Shown: piece by piece, positions 22,491 to 36,100 of the stretch | Numbering within the stretch: position 1 is the first letter of the stretch | Layout: each line of letters opens with the position of its first letter | Source of the DNA: Macrosoma leucophasiata | Lineage: Eukaryota; Arthropoda; Insecta; Lepidoptera; Hedylidae | Reading direction: 5' to 3' | NCBI GenBank assembly: GCA_036365455.1 | Contig: JAWQUS010000010.1 | Span: 23,422,501 to 23,486,500, forward strand | DNA length: 64,000 nucleotides | The notes under the pieces: model-generated | The model's input: the letters and a program-made list of their open reading frames with translations, nothing else | The model's database searches: none | Told to the model about the DNA's origin: nothing | Made by a program: the position numbers and the translations under genes

Positions 22491-23186
22491 TGTAGCAGCC
22501 ACTAACAGCAGAAACGGTGACGAAATAGTTCCTAAAAGAACTGTTTCAGTACAGCACGCATTGACGCACAAGAGACAGGAAAGTTCTTAAAAGAACTATA
22601 TGCTGTACAGATGACGTTCGACAGAGACAGGATGGTAGCTCTGAAAAGAGCTGTTAGAGCTCTTCATCTGCAACCACGCTCTAACATCTTCAGTCTTCGA
22701 CGTCTCCACTTCAATACTCACCGCACGACTTCAGATCCAGCTTGAACTCATAGCTACATCAGTCTCCGCTTCAGTCTACATCTTCGGCACGCGTCATCAG
22801 CCGGCGAGCCCCCGCGACGCGTGCGTTCATGTTGCGAGCCCCGAGCGAAAGAGCGAGCCAGCGAGCGCCGCACATACTTATACTGGTGACTGGCGCATGC
22901 GCACTGGAGTTCACCGAACTTCGAACGTATCGCGCATGCGCGCATTGCTCCCGCGCTGACCTTGACCGATAAATCGACACGTGCCGGAAAAGAGACAGAA
23001 ATTGGGATAGCATTATCAATTATCTAAAATCCTATTGGTTGTTAATTATTTATCTGTTATTTTATTGGTTTTTCTTATTTTCCTTTTTTGTATAAATTGT
23101 GCTGTTTTTTGTGTAAAAATATATTCTACTACAACCTTCTGAAGAGTTTCATTATAATCAAAAACGAACACAAGTAGTCTTCAACA
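22491..23186 (+). repeat. 3' LTR
   Basis: 696 bp, apparently the same as the 5' LTR; followed by the TACA duplication. Confidence 0.92.
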
Positions 23187-23994
23187 TACAGTTTTGTTTC
23201 ACGTTGTTGTTGTTGGTGTAGGTGTAGGGTGTCGTGTCAAGTGCGCAAAACCTGAAAACCGTTTTTTCAGACGGTCAATCTGAACAACTTCCAGTCTTTC
23301 ATTAAGGAACCTACTTTGCAAAAAAGAAATTTAATACAATTAAATATTTTAATTTTTGTATGAATTAGCTGATATTTTTTCGCGATTTTAGTGTTAAATT
23401 ACTAAATACAAAAAAACAATTATATCAATAGAAAGATAGAAAACGTAACAAACACTATCACAAATCTACTCTATCACGAAAAACATGCGAAAAATCGTTA
23501 TGTAGTGCGCTACCCACAGCGCCAGACCCGCGCTTCAGACTCCGTGAGTACTACTAGGTAATACTAGGCGATTGAGGGGACGGGGCACGGGTGGCGAACG
23601 ATATTCTTTGTATGGACTCCGCATGCGCTGGCAGATGGGCATCGCTCGCCTCGGCTGCGTTTGGCGCTGACTGAACGCGACGACAATCGCGAGTTGCGTT
23701 CGTGATAGAATACCGCAGTGCTCATTTATTGTACCTAGGTCTAAGTAGGTAATTAGGTTGTAAATATATGAATATTTACATGTCAATGCTTAAAAATTAA
23801 GATATGGCGGCGCCATACGCGCCATCTTAGAGAAATCGCCTCTGTCTATTATATTCATAAGCGGTTAAAATATAATTTGACGAAGTTGTTATCCTATTTT
23901 TATCAGAATGTTTAAATTAGTCACCTCGTCACTGTTATTAAATTGTTTGTCTTATGTCACTTGTCATTTGTCATGTGTTTGTCACTTCTCGACC
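23187..23994 (+). promoter_or_regulatory. upstream region of ABCB7
   Basis: No gene recognised. Near 23800-23832 are GGCGGCGCCAT and GCGCCATCTT, which resemble GCCATCTT (YY1/Pho-type) elements common at housekeeping promoters. An in-frame upstream ATG at 23908 would add 29 residues to ABCB7. The recent LTR element ends about 800 bp before the start codon. Confidence 0.35.
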
Positions 23995-24147
23995 ATGGCG
24001 GCTGCATTGCTGTCAAATAGGAAATTCGCCAAAATATTTAGAAGTCATTTTAAATTTACTAAACCATTTTCTAACAAATCTGTAATCCTCAACAAACCGC
24101 AGTTTAGTATAACGTGCAAACAATGTGCTGCAGTGAGCCATGCCCGT
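23995..24147 (+). CDS. ABCB7: ABCB7 exon 1
   Basis: 51 codons, lysine/arginine-rich with few acids, like a mitochondrial targeting presequence. Ends at a GTAAAT donor. An in-frame ATG at 23908 is possible but has a weaker context. Confidence 0.85.
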
Positions 24148-27100
24148 GTAAATATCCTTCCTTATTTCATTCTAAACATTTAAAAAAAATGTTATTTTCT
24201 TGAATTATATTCACGTATTTCCCTAATTTGTACTGTTTTATATTTCCAGTTATATTCATCGAACCCCCCAAGCAATGCAGGTGGACAGGATACAGCAAAA
24301 AATGTTTTGGCGGCAGTTTTGGCTAATAAGCCAAAAACTGGGAAAATTCCAGTTGGTGAGTGACTATGAAGGTCTATATCATTATAACTTACTGAACATT
24401 ATTGAAGAAGGTACTACTTTTAACCAGAAATTATCAATCCCGCGCAAAATAGGTTGCGTAATGTAACACATAATAAACTTGACCTTGTGAGGTTTTGTGA
24501 ATCTGTTTGCATCAAATATGTAAATAGTAAATACATAATTCATCCACATAAAAACACAAATAGTAAAAAAAAGTTATCTTAATAATCTGTATACCTACTT
24601 CAGTATGTAATGTAGAAATCTATCAAAATATGGATGTGATTTCAATACAGACTCTTAGTCCATCAAAAATATCTTCGCCAGTAATCAAGTTATATGTTGG
24701 AATCTAAAAATCTAATCAAAACAAGGTAGTTTCAAGCATTGCCACTAAACAGCAAATATATTGCTTGATTTAAATACACAGTTTATCAAAATCTGTCAAA
24801 GGGACTTTTTTATTGAACTTGAATCAATTAATTAATGCCTGGAAGAAATCGCTGGCAGCGATAAGGCCGCCTGTTGTATTTACTGTCCATGTTTTGTGAT
24901 TCTGTTGAGTGTACAATAAAGAGTATTATTATTATTAATGTTTTATCACAACTAAAAAACCTGAAGAAAAAAACCTAAGAACATACTATTATCATAACTA
25001 TGTTGTTTATTAATCCTTCAAGGACCGTACGGCCACCGGCGGCAAGACACAATTGAATTTCAATTGTCATATTTTTCTCGTGTCTGGAGGTATTAATCAG
25101 TAGGATCAAAGTAACCATAGACAGCAGATTCAAAAGACTTAAAAAACAACAGAATTATAGTAGGTTCCATACATTCATTTATTAAAAAATGATGATAATT
25201 GAAGATAGGTGAAGGGTAGGACAAAGTGGAACAGCTATGGAACATATCTTGAAAACCCCTAGGCTGGATGTATGCGACCCAATGCGTACGCGCAATAAAT
25301 ATTTGTTGCTTGACACACAATTGTTTGGTTGACTGACTCCACTAGTGGAAAAATTTCTCCTCCACTTGTGGCAACTTGAACATTCTTTAGGTTCTCAAGA
25401 TCATTATTTTTAAAAAGTTTCACTTTGGCCTTTTTTTTCTTCAATACATATTTTGCCATGATTCAGCTGTTACCTTATCTACCCTTTCTGATCTTTGTTA
25501 GTTTGTTAGATATCCAATAACGGTATAATCAGATGGAACAAAGTACAATTCAGTGCTTGAAATGCAATATTAATTTGATGACTGATGAATCATGGGGCAT
25601 GGTAAAGGACATAATAAATCAGAATCATGAATAAAATATAAAAAAGTTAAATTACATAAACACTTAATAATATACTAATCCTTTATTTCTCTTCAAGTTT
25701 TTTTTGCAATGTAAATAATGTCGAAGTTTTGTACATAATAATACTCATACTTGTTGCCAAATAGATTCCTATATGTTGTAGGGCGAGTGCGTGAGAATAT
25801 CCTAAATTTTTGTAATTTTGCAGGAAAGTTTAGTCAAAAATGAAAGACTGGACGAGAATCTAGTATTGAGCTCTCTGTATTAATACGTTCCATGTTTCAC
25901 CAGTCATCTTGTATAATAATATGATAAAGCTTGTTATGTCAATCCCATTATTCTCATATAAGTCATAATTTTTTTATCACAATTATATTATTACTATCTA
26001 ATGCTTCGTGGCATTGTCTTTGTGTTGTGCATGTACCTTTTTCTCAACATTATCCGATATTCAACTGCAATGTTCATATTATAGTTTTGTCTTTAATTTT
26101 GTTCATATTCAAATAGGGTTCGAAGTTATGATGATAATAATTATTTTTTGATGATTATTATTTCTATGCTGATTATTAAATCAGCATGGAAATAATATGT
26201 GTTTGGATATTTTATTATTATCAAGATGTTTGTCAATGATAATCTTCACTTCGAACCCTGGCAGATAATACCTATTGATATTTTAATATCAACACTGTTG
26301 TTTTGTAAAAAATGAAATTGTAAACTAAATTTTATAATTGTAGATTGAATGAGTTGTGAGTTTTAGAAATAGTTAATTTTTTGTTTTGCTTGTTAGTAGT
26401 CTCCACTATTGCACATGAAATGTACATTGTAAATATTTGTTTATTTGTAGCAATCATAGAGCAACACCGGAGGGGAGTAGCCATATGCAGGCTTTCCCCT
26501 CTGTCAAAGTACAAGCCAAATGGGCCTATACCTGTCGCCTAGATGTTTAAATGTGTGCGTGAAATTGTTTCTGTATTTTGTTAAAGTCAAGGTGTGAGTT
26601 TCGTAGTAATAGAGGATTTTTGTAGTGTGCGTATGTGTCGCACGCATTTCTCCCCGCAAATAATGACAGACTGTTTTGTATCGGTAATAAACGCTATGGC
26701 TACTCCCCTCCAGTCCGCCGCGACCGGTGGCCCGTGTGGCTCTATGGTAGCAAATGTTAGGTGTAAAATGTATTCAAAATCAGGTCAGCTAAATATTTGG
26801 TTGTCTATATGAGTTTAATCCTTTTTTGCTTGTCGTGTTAAGTGGGAGTCATGCAAATAGTTCACATTGATGGTACAAATATACTGCATAGCTATAGATT
26901 AAAAAAAAACAACTTAATTCAGATAATTATGTGTTCTCTTCCCGAGGCCATAATTGTGTGGCTTTTCTGCCAGAAGATGGTAATATTTGTACAGTAACCC
27001 TAAATTATTACCATTTAAATATATTATGTAATGTGGTGCTACACCCAGGTGACTTTAGCTCTGCCACTAAAGATCTACCACTGAAAAGAAAATATATGGT

Positions 27101-30100
27101 GTTGAGAAAATCAAAACTGAGTTCTTTCTCAAGTTATTTTTTTAACGTAACTTCACGCTTGTAATCTCCGAAGAGGTAGCAGAGGTAAATGCATGCATTC
27201 AAGCATACATGCAAACACCCACGATTCGCCGGTTACGTTTTGGCCCATGTAACAGGTGGCGAGCCTGTTGACATCTCCGGGCACGTTACCAAACTTCGAC
27301 GTACTGGGAAACTCCCAGAAAATGGAAAAATCCCAATAGAACCAGAGATAAAGAACTTAACACCCTTATCTCTGATAACCCCCTACAAGGGAATCGAACC
27401 CAGGACCCCAGCGTAGTAGTAGTGACCTGCTATAGGTCGCGCCAGGTAAAAAGAACGCTGGCGGTCAAGCTGCGCAGTAGACGATTTATCGATCTATTTG
27501 GTGGTATGAGGTGCGGCGTTTTCAATCTGCCTACCAATACACGAAATCGCAAGCGAAAGCTAGATCAAAAATAAACCAATAGGGCTAGTACTTTCGTGCG
27601 CGAGTGTACCGATGCGCGAACACATCCCTTCTACTTTCTTCCAGCGTTCTTTTTACGTGGCGCGACTTATACCACTAGGCTACCGAGGCAGTTTAATTTT
27701 TTATGTTATGAAAATGGCAAATAAGCGTGCAATTTATGTTGATTACTGTATCCTGAAATATCTTCATAAAAACCTAACATGTTAGTCTCTCTGTCGGGGT
27801 CAGTGTTGCCAACCCAATCAACATAATGATCGTACGGGTTGGTAATAGGTACTAGTCGGTAGTTACGTATCCGCTTTACTGGAACACGAAATCGCTGAAC
27901 GCTACCATTTAGCACAAAGTGGACAAGCCAATCCGGTGCCCTTGAGCTGCTTCATCACTGAAGATCTACTGCCAGTAAACAAAAAAAAAACATTTATTTG
28001 GTTGACCGTCCATCACCATATTTAATCACATATGTTTCTTCACTCATTCATAATTTATGTTTTTAATTACCGTTTCTTTTGTTATTAATACTTGGTTGAC
28101 GCAGCTCTCTCCTGCATCCATCCCCCGCTTGCACCTTCCCTTCTAACCTTGCCTCCTACAATCGTCCTGATGAATTATCCCGTCCCTAGGTATCCAAAAG
28201 AGAGACTGCTTTCATCCAGGTGCCTCTGTTTTGTCCCGTGAAGATATAAACCTGGGTGATGCGAAGCCAGTCTCTGGGTCGGACATGGTTAGGGGCATGC
28301 TGGAATATGTTTGGCCTAAGGTAAGATTTTTCTTTTATATCAGTCATCATCATCATTTCAGCCAAAAGACGTCCAGTGCTGAACAAAAGCCTCCCCCAAA
28401 AATTGCCACAATGAACGGTCTTGGGCCGCCCTCATCCATCGATTTCCCGCGACTTTAACCAGATCGTCGATCGTCGATCGTCGATGCCTACGCTTCGTTT
28501 TCCGGTACGGTGTCGACACTCAAGAACTGTTCTGCCCCAACGGCCGTCAATTCTTCGAGCTATGTGCACATATGTGCCCTGCCCACTGTCACTCAAGGCT
28601 CGCTATTGGGTGAGCTATGTAGGTAACTTTGGTTCTCATGCGAATCGCTTCATTTTTGATTCGATCTCGCAGAGAAACTCCAAGTATAGCTCTCTCCATT
28701 GCTGCATTAGCGTGACCATGAGCCTTCTTATGATGCCCATAGTGAGCGACCACGTTTCTCTCCCATATGTCACTGGCAACACACTGGACAAAGACCTTTT
28801 ACGGTTTCTTAAAGTATGCAACAAGAACTCTCAATATAAATGAAGTGTATATAACTATAAAGATAAAATAGACTTTTGTAGTCTTATTAATAGTACCGAT
28901 CTTGATTTCAGCTAAACGACGTCCGGTGCTAGACAAAAGCCTCCTCAAGCATGCCCTATTATTAAGGGGACAATTATGAAATAATCCCCACGCTTTGGCC
29001 TGACACACCTCCCATGCGGGTTAGCGGTCGCAGATGGCAATGTTTTAGAACGGGACGCTGCTGCCCGGTTGCATTTACGGTACCTCATATAGGCAAGTAA
29101 GTAATAAGAGTCTGGTACCGGTGCCTCGGAGAGCACGTTAAGCCGTCGGTCCTGCGCCCGATCTCTCTCCAGTCGTGTCGGATTGCCGTCCCATCGGACT
29201 ATGAGAGTGAGAGAATAGAGAGTGCACCTGTGTTTGCGCATGCACCTGTGCACTATTATATCTCCCGCGCAGTTGGCTAGTCTCCGTTGAGATTGGCCGC
29301 CGTGACCGAAATTCGGTCTGGAGGACATTATTGGGTACCTCTCATTAGAATGGTTTGACCGTCATTTTTCGAGTCGATTTTTTTTCCTCTGAAATCTTTA
29401 CATTGCATGTGTGCACTGAGAAAATAAAATTTTAACAACAACAATTAATCTATCTCGCACAGGACAACCAAATGATAAGAAACCGCGTAATGCTGTCCCT
29501 CTCGCTCCTGTTCGGTGCGAAAGTGATGAACGTGTCGGTGCCGTTCCTATTCAAGTACGCGGTGGATGAGGTCAACAGCAGTATGGCGACGCCGGCGGGC
29601 GACGCTCTTTTGGGAATGGCCACGGTGCCGCAGGCTTTGGGCACTACAGCCTTTAGTTTGTTGCTGGGATGTAAGTAGTCTTTACCCATGCAATAAAGGT
29701 ACAGCCTGGCCATTTTTCGCTTATCCAAAAACAATAAAAAATAGGCGCTATTTAAATTGCGCACGTGGTCAAGCATTTATCTGATTATATCCATCTATTG
29801 ATTGCAAGTGAAAATACTGCAGGCTATATAAGAGATTCATTGCAATTTTTTGTAAACTATGAAGTTTTGACTCTGCTTGAGATTATACCTTTAATCCAAT
29901 TAACCATTCAATTCCTTCAGTTGTTAATATGTCGACTTGTGTTGCTAATTCCATAGCCCGATATTTGGTTTTACTCTGTCGGAGGGTGGGTCAAGAGTCT
30001 TAGATATCGGCGTGCGTGTATGAAGTGTATGTTGAATGTAGAACAAGCACCGGAGGTGTGTCAGGCCCCGGAGATCACTATTCTAAAGCGTTCTATTCCC

Positions 30101-33100
30101 AGATGGCATAGCGCGTGCCACAGCGGCGGGTTTCAACGAGCTCCGCAACGCGGTGTTCGCTAAAGTCGCCCAACACTCGATAAGGCGGCTCGCTTGCAAC
30201 GTGTTCACGCATCTTCACAACCTGGACCTGAGCTTCCACCTGGGTCGACAGACTGGCGCTTTATCCAAGGTAACGTATTTTGGTACTTCTTCGTGGTTGC
30301 CAATATTGAAGGAACTGCGTCAGTGCCAGATTAGGCATATAGCAGGAGGCAGCAAATGCTACGGGCCCCGCGCTTTGGGGGGCCTCGCGCCTGTGCCCAA
30401 AAAATAACCACAAATATGTAAAATATATATTATACGCGCGCATGGCCCGGCGGCTGGTGTAGATCGGAAGCGATCTACTCGGTTAAGCGATACGAGCGCG
30501 GGCGGGTGTGTGATGTGTGACCGCTAGTGGCAAATTAAAATGCGCGTTTCCGTGCTTCGGAGGGCACGTTAAGCCGTCGGTCCCGGTTGCTATCGATAGA
30601 TAGCAGTCGTTAAACCTTGTCGGGAGGCCTTATAGGTGGTTTGAAAACATCCGACAGCGGGTTGGCCACTAACCCTTGTCTCCACCAACCCGCATTGGAG
30701 CAGCGTGGTGAAGTAAGCTCTAGGCTTACCCCCAAAAAAGGGGAGAGACTCGTGCCCAGCAGTGGGACGTATAATGGGTTGCCATTATTATTTATTTATT
30801 TATTATTATATACCTTACCTATAGCCACCTTAGCTATTCTCAAAGTGAGCGTGGGCCACATTGTAATTATATAGGTATATTATTATGTTGCAAGTTGGCA
30901 ATTCCACAATACTGACGGGGAATCTCCTAATATTGTTTTCGATTCCTTTTCGTAAATGTTCTGTTTTATTTACATCCTAAATGTCAGAAGGCAATGTAAC
31001 TCTAGGGCCCCATGGTCACATTTGCTACGGACTCCGCACTGGCTTTATCCGGCACTGAACTGCGTCAGAGAATATGTAATAATACTACGTATAGAATGGA
31101 CACTTCGACGTCCCGCCCGATTTGCCCGCATCACTCAACCCCTTCCCCTCTTATGGGCGACGGTTGGTATTTTGTACGTGCTACGCACACAGGTGCGCGT
31201 GTAAATGCGTCACTGATTGATGTCTGGGTAATAGAAACCAAATTAAGCGTTTGTATGGAATTTTGGCGGAGTGTCCGCGGTGTGACTGCGTGTTCATTGG
31301 TGGAGGATAGAAATGAGAAATCCTTATGGTAAATATTATCCTTATGGTTGGTGGAATCCTTGGTGGTCCTCATTGATTGAAATAAAACTAGTTTTCGGAT
31401 TTATCTCAAGTATATTAAACTAAAACGATTATTTAAAATCGAACCCGAAGTTTCGGTCGCTTTTTAGCTTCCGTAGTCTCGGGCAGTCTGCCTGAATCAT
31501 TTTAATTTAATATACGCGAGATAAATCCGAAAACTAGTTTTATTTCAATCAATGAGGACCACCAAGGATTCCACCAACCATAAGGATAATATTTACCATT
31601 ATATTTATATAATGGTAAATATTAAGTCAAACTTTGATTCAAATTGTATGCGTTTCAACCCTGACAACAACAACTGACAGCTTATATCAGTCGAAGGTGA
31701 AAGCTGCGCGTATGTGCATAGTATGATTTGATTGTTGAGAGAGATGCTGCATTTCACACGCGTACCGTTCGCCTCACCGTCACCACGCACGGTATGTGTG
31801 TGTGAAATGCAGAAAGACTTCATTGGCGACTTGTTAATAATAATAAATAATAATGGCAACCCATTATACGTCCCACTGCTGGGCACGAGTCTCTCCCTTT
31901 TTTTGGGGGGAGGCCTGGAGCTTACTCCACCACGCTGCTCCAATGGGTTAGTGGCCAACCCACTGTCGGATGTTTTTCAAACCGCCCATAAGGCCTCCGA
32001 CAAGGTTTAACGACTGCTATCCATCGATAGCAACCGGGCACGGAAACGCGCATTTAATTTGCCACTAGCGGTCACCCATCACACTACCCGACCGCGCCCG
32101 TAGTGCTTAACCGAGCAGATCGCTTACGATCTACACCAGCCGCTGGGCCATGCGCGCTTCTTTTGTTGGAGGGTTGTTAAATAAAATAAAAAATATTTTT
32201 AAACTTTTTATGAAAATAAAGTAGTGATTTCATTCTTATTGTTTACGTTGATTGACTTGAAGGTTGATATAGATGGACATCTTCTACTATTATTGAACCA
32301 TTCCGGCTACACCTTGTATATACCTATTTCTTGCAGACAATAGATCGTGGTTCCCGCGCTATCAACTTCGTGCTCACGGCGATGGTGTTCAACGTGGTGC
32401 CGACTATATTCGAACTGGCCCTCGTTTCCAGCATCTTGGGTCTGAAGGGAGGCATTGCTTTTGCTGGTACGTATATTGTAAAAATGGAACTAGTTTAAAA
32501 ATAAAAATAGTTTAGCGACATTAAAAACTTTTTACTGGTGGTAGAGTTCTAGGTACGGTGCGAAAGAGATAACGCTATACAGACCCGAAATAAGCCGAAG
32601 TCTCCTTCCTAGGCTCGATGTGCAATATTTATTGTTGAGCACTGTCGAATAGGTTGACCGTCATTATTCGGTTGACTGATTTATATATTTATATTCGATA
32701 GCGTCAGAATTGTATTCTTCTAGTTGGCGGTGGGGTCGCCTCGTCCCAACGCCTCCAAGACTTGGATAATATCCGAAAATATCAACAATTTCATACCTTT
32801 TTTTTACTGATGGTAGAGCTCCAGTGACGGAGCTCGCGGGCGTAGGCACCACCGCATTACCTAATATACTTGCCGCTAAATGGTAGTGTTCAGCACTATC
32901 GTGTTCCGGTCAGGTGGTAATGTACGGCCCTGTAATTTCCGGCACAGAAGCATTACACCTAAGGCCTCAGGAGTGGTAACGCATTTGCATTATGACCTTG
33001 GTCTTCATGCAAGTGTCTATAGACTGCAGTCATCACTTAACATCAATGTGAACTGCATGCTTGTTTACCACTTCCATTACATAAAAAAAAGCAATGCGAA

Positions 33101-36100
33101 ATGTACCGAAGTTTATGTGTAGACATCACGCTCCTGACACACCTCCCGTGCTTTTACATTCTTCATTAAATTCGCACATGCATGCCGATGCCTAAGTGTG
33201 AGATTCACACACCGCATTACGACTTTACTTCCAGCAAAGTACGCTTAGAACTGTCAAAACTCATAATTTACTGACAGTTCTATCCATACTTTGCTCAAAC
33301 TAATTTCGTAGTGCGGTCTGTGAATCCCACCACAAGACTGGACCTACCCTCAGACAATACTCGACCTATTTGGTCAAAGTCGGTCAGTCATGGTCTTCCT
33401 GGACCTCTGCAACCATCCACATTCGCATTGTATATCTGTTTAGTCATTCGTTCATTCTGTATCTTTATGTCTCATTCGCAAGTCGCTTTCGTGTGATATG
33501 ATACAAAGTAGTGTATTGACACCTAGTCGCGATCCCTACTAACTTGCTAAACTTGCACTTATTTAAGAAAATTAATGACATACATACTTATAATACCAGA
33601 AATAAAAATAAATTTAGTTTCTTAACATGTTTACTGGTGGTAGAACTTCAGTGACGGAGCTCGCGGGCGTAGGCACCACCGCAGTACCTAATATACTTGC
33701 CGCTAAATGGTAGTGTTCAGCACTATCGTGTTCCGGTCGGGTGGTAATGTACGGCCCCGTAATTTCAGGCACAGAGGCCATAACACCTTAGGCCTCAGGA
33801 GTGGCAGCGCATCTGCATTTTGACCTCTGGTCATTGTGTGGGTGTCTATAGGCTGCAGTCATCACTTAACATCAATGTGAACTGCATGCTTGTTTGCCAC
33901 TTTTATTAAATAAAAAAAAACTTGTATACAGTTTTATAACAAAGTTTCGTCCAACATTCTTGAACTTACAGATAATAAATTCAAGTCATGTATTAAACGC
34001 ACACTATAGACTTGATGACTATCTAAAGGATAGAGATGCTTGGACAAATGCTGGTCAAGCTCCACAAGACTTTAAACAATAATTAAGTGAAATGAATTTG
34101 CATTGTACTAGATATTGTAAAACATAGGTTATTAAGTCATATTGTGAAAAAACATGTAAGGAACATATTTTGAAAAGACCCTACTGAGTTTTCTTTTGTA
34201 TTGGCAGGTTTTTTCTCAGTAATGTGGGCTTTGGAATTCTGCCAGTGAATGACAAAGAATGTCCCATATTCTTTTATTTAGTCTTATATTGCCAAATGTA
34301 AAAGAGAGTATGAAACATTCTGTTGATACCTATTTTTATTATTAAGTATTTTTGGACCTATATCTATCTTATTTTTGTTTACTTTGACATATTAATCAAC
34401 GTATCAGTTGTTATTCGCTTTTATTTTATATTTGTAACTAGCTGTGCCCGTGACTTCATCCCCGTGAGAATTTATGATTGTTCAGTACCTACCCGGACGA
34501 AGTCGTGGGCGAAGCAAAAGTAGCTTAGATACGCTTTATTACATTAGCTATCTGCCAGTGAAAGTCCCGTCAAAATCGGTCCAGCCGTTCCCGAAATTAG
34601 CCGGAACAAACAGACAGACAAAAAAAATAAATTGTTTTGGTATATGTACCGTATATACATACATATGCATTAAGTAAAAAGCGGTTATTTTTATATTACA
34701 AACAGACGCTCCAATTTTATTTATTTGTATAAATTTGACCTATCAAGCAAATTCTATTATTTCCAAGTGATTAAATAAATTTTTGATTTTTTTTTTACTT
34801 CAGGCGTGGCGTTCAGCTGCGTGGGTGTGTACGCGGCCTACACGCTGGCGGTGACGCAGTGGCGCACCAAGTTCCGCGTGCACATGAACCGCGCCGAGAA
34901 CGACGCCGGGAACAAGGCCATCGATTCGCTCATCAACTATGAGACCGTTAAGGTGAGGCGGAATTTTGGAGTGAAAACACGATTTCAAATCACGACGCTA
35001 AAGAAGCATCGTGATTTGAAAGAAGAAAACCGGTCGAGTGCGTGTCGGGCCACGCGCAGTGTACGGTTCCGTAGTATTAAGGTTTGATTGATGCGATGAA
35101 AAAAAAAAAATTTTCTAGCGAGTTTTCAAAAATTTCGAGTATTACATTTGGTCGACTGTTACTCGCAAACTAGTAAAGCCAACTTAAGTGTGATAGTTTT
35201 ACTTTTAATTTCTGATTTCTAACTATAAAGTACTAGTTTTTGCCCGCTACTTTGTCCGCGTGTACTTTTAATTATTGCAAATGTTAACCTCTATATGTTA
35301 TTCCAATGTATAAACCTATATTACTGTAAAGTTTTATCTAAATCCGCTTAATAGTGTTTTCGTGAAAGAGTAACAAACATCCATCCGTATTTAAAATATT
35401 AGCAGGATTACAAAATCTGTATTTCTAAAACAATCAAAATAGCGTAATCAGAAATGGTAAGATTTGTTTTTAAAGTTCAATCTTTGCTTGAAAAAGCCTT
35501 CTAATAATGAATCTCCGACCGAAACCTTAAAATTATACTCAATATATATAAATGCAACCCGTTTTTCTTGGTCACGGCATCACGCGTGAATGGCTGGACC
35601 GATTTGGCTAATATGGAAGTCCAGGGAATGTTTCAAAGGTAAGAAAATATGAAGAAATTGAAGGGAAATAGTAAAAACCACCATTTCATTTTCCCATACA
35701 AATAGTCCGTATTTATCAAACCTTTGACACATGTCATATTTTCACTCTGAGGCAATACGAAGTTTGCCGAGTCAGCTAGTACTCAATGTTAGCCGCCAAC
35801 ACATACAATCACACTTACACACACATACCACTTGACAGGCCCCACTCACCCGCATCCTACTGGGCGGGTTCGAGCCCCGTCCACTACCGGGTACAAGCCC
35901 TGGTCGAGGAACGGACTTGCCGATCGGGTCCGCCCGGCTTAGGCCAAAGAGACGGCGGACGTGTGGCCCCTCACAATAGAGAAAGTAAATATATTTAATT
36001 CTATTAATCAAGACCATTTGTGAGCGGCACGCGAGGGAATAACTTATAGGGAGGAAAAAAAAAAAGTTTGTATATATATGGCCTCCCTCAGTGAGTTTTC

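Larger units (their letters stand above)
17501..23186 (+). mobile_element. intact Ty3/gypsy-type LTR retrotransposon, CsRn1-like
   Basis: A 5686-bp element with LTRs 17501-18196 and 22491-23186 (696 bp each, TG...CA, no difference noticed). TACA sits on both sides (17497-17500 and 23187-23190). The primer-binding site starts one base after the 5' LTR: TGGTGACGCCGACGTG, one mismatch from the complement of the tRNA-Trp 3' end. Gag carries a CHCC finger. tRNA-Trp priming and a CHCC finger are both hallmarks of the CsRn1 clade. Pol order is protease, RT, RNase H, integrase. No envelope gene. A G-rich polypurine tract precedes the 3' LTR. Identical LTRs and open frames imply a very recent, possibly active insertion. 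Confidence 0.93.
24356..28189 (+). other. ABCB7 intron 2 (content overview)
   Basis: 3.8 kb. Holds a LINE tail (24830-24945), two MITEs (26115, 26455), a tRNA-type SINE C with a MITE inside (27157-27690) and a diverged SINE-like repeat A. 24950-26110 is AT-rich; a minus-strand frame of unknown nature lies at 25259-25459. Confidence 0.6.

Noticed and set aside
23908..23994. ABCB7 start at the upstream ATG (29 extra residues)
   Set aside because: ATG 23995 has a stronger context and a cleaner basic presequence; the upstream start is possible but less likely.
25259..25459. 66-residue minus-strand ORF starting [16 protein letters not shown]
   Set aside because: Lysine-rich and possibly once coding, but no family recognised and it is isolated in intron 2; not called as a gene.
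32806..33122. 80-residue ORF starting [15 protein letters not shown]
   Set aside because: Translation of the SINE-like repeat A; similar frames recur in other copies (for example 43000-43239).
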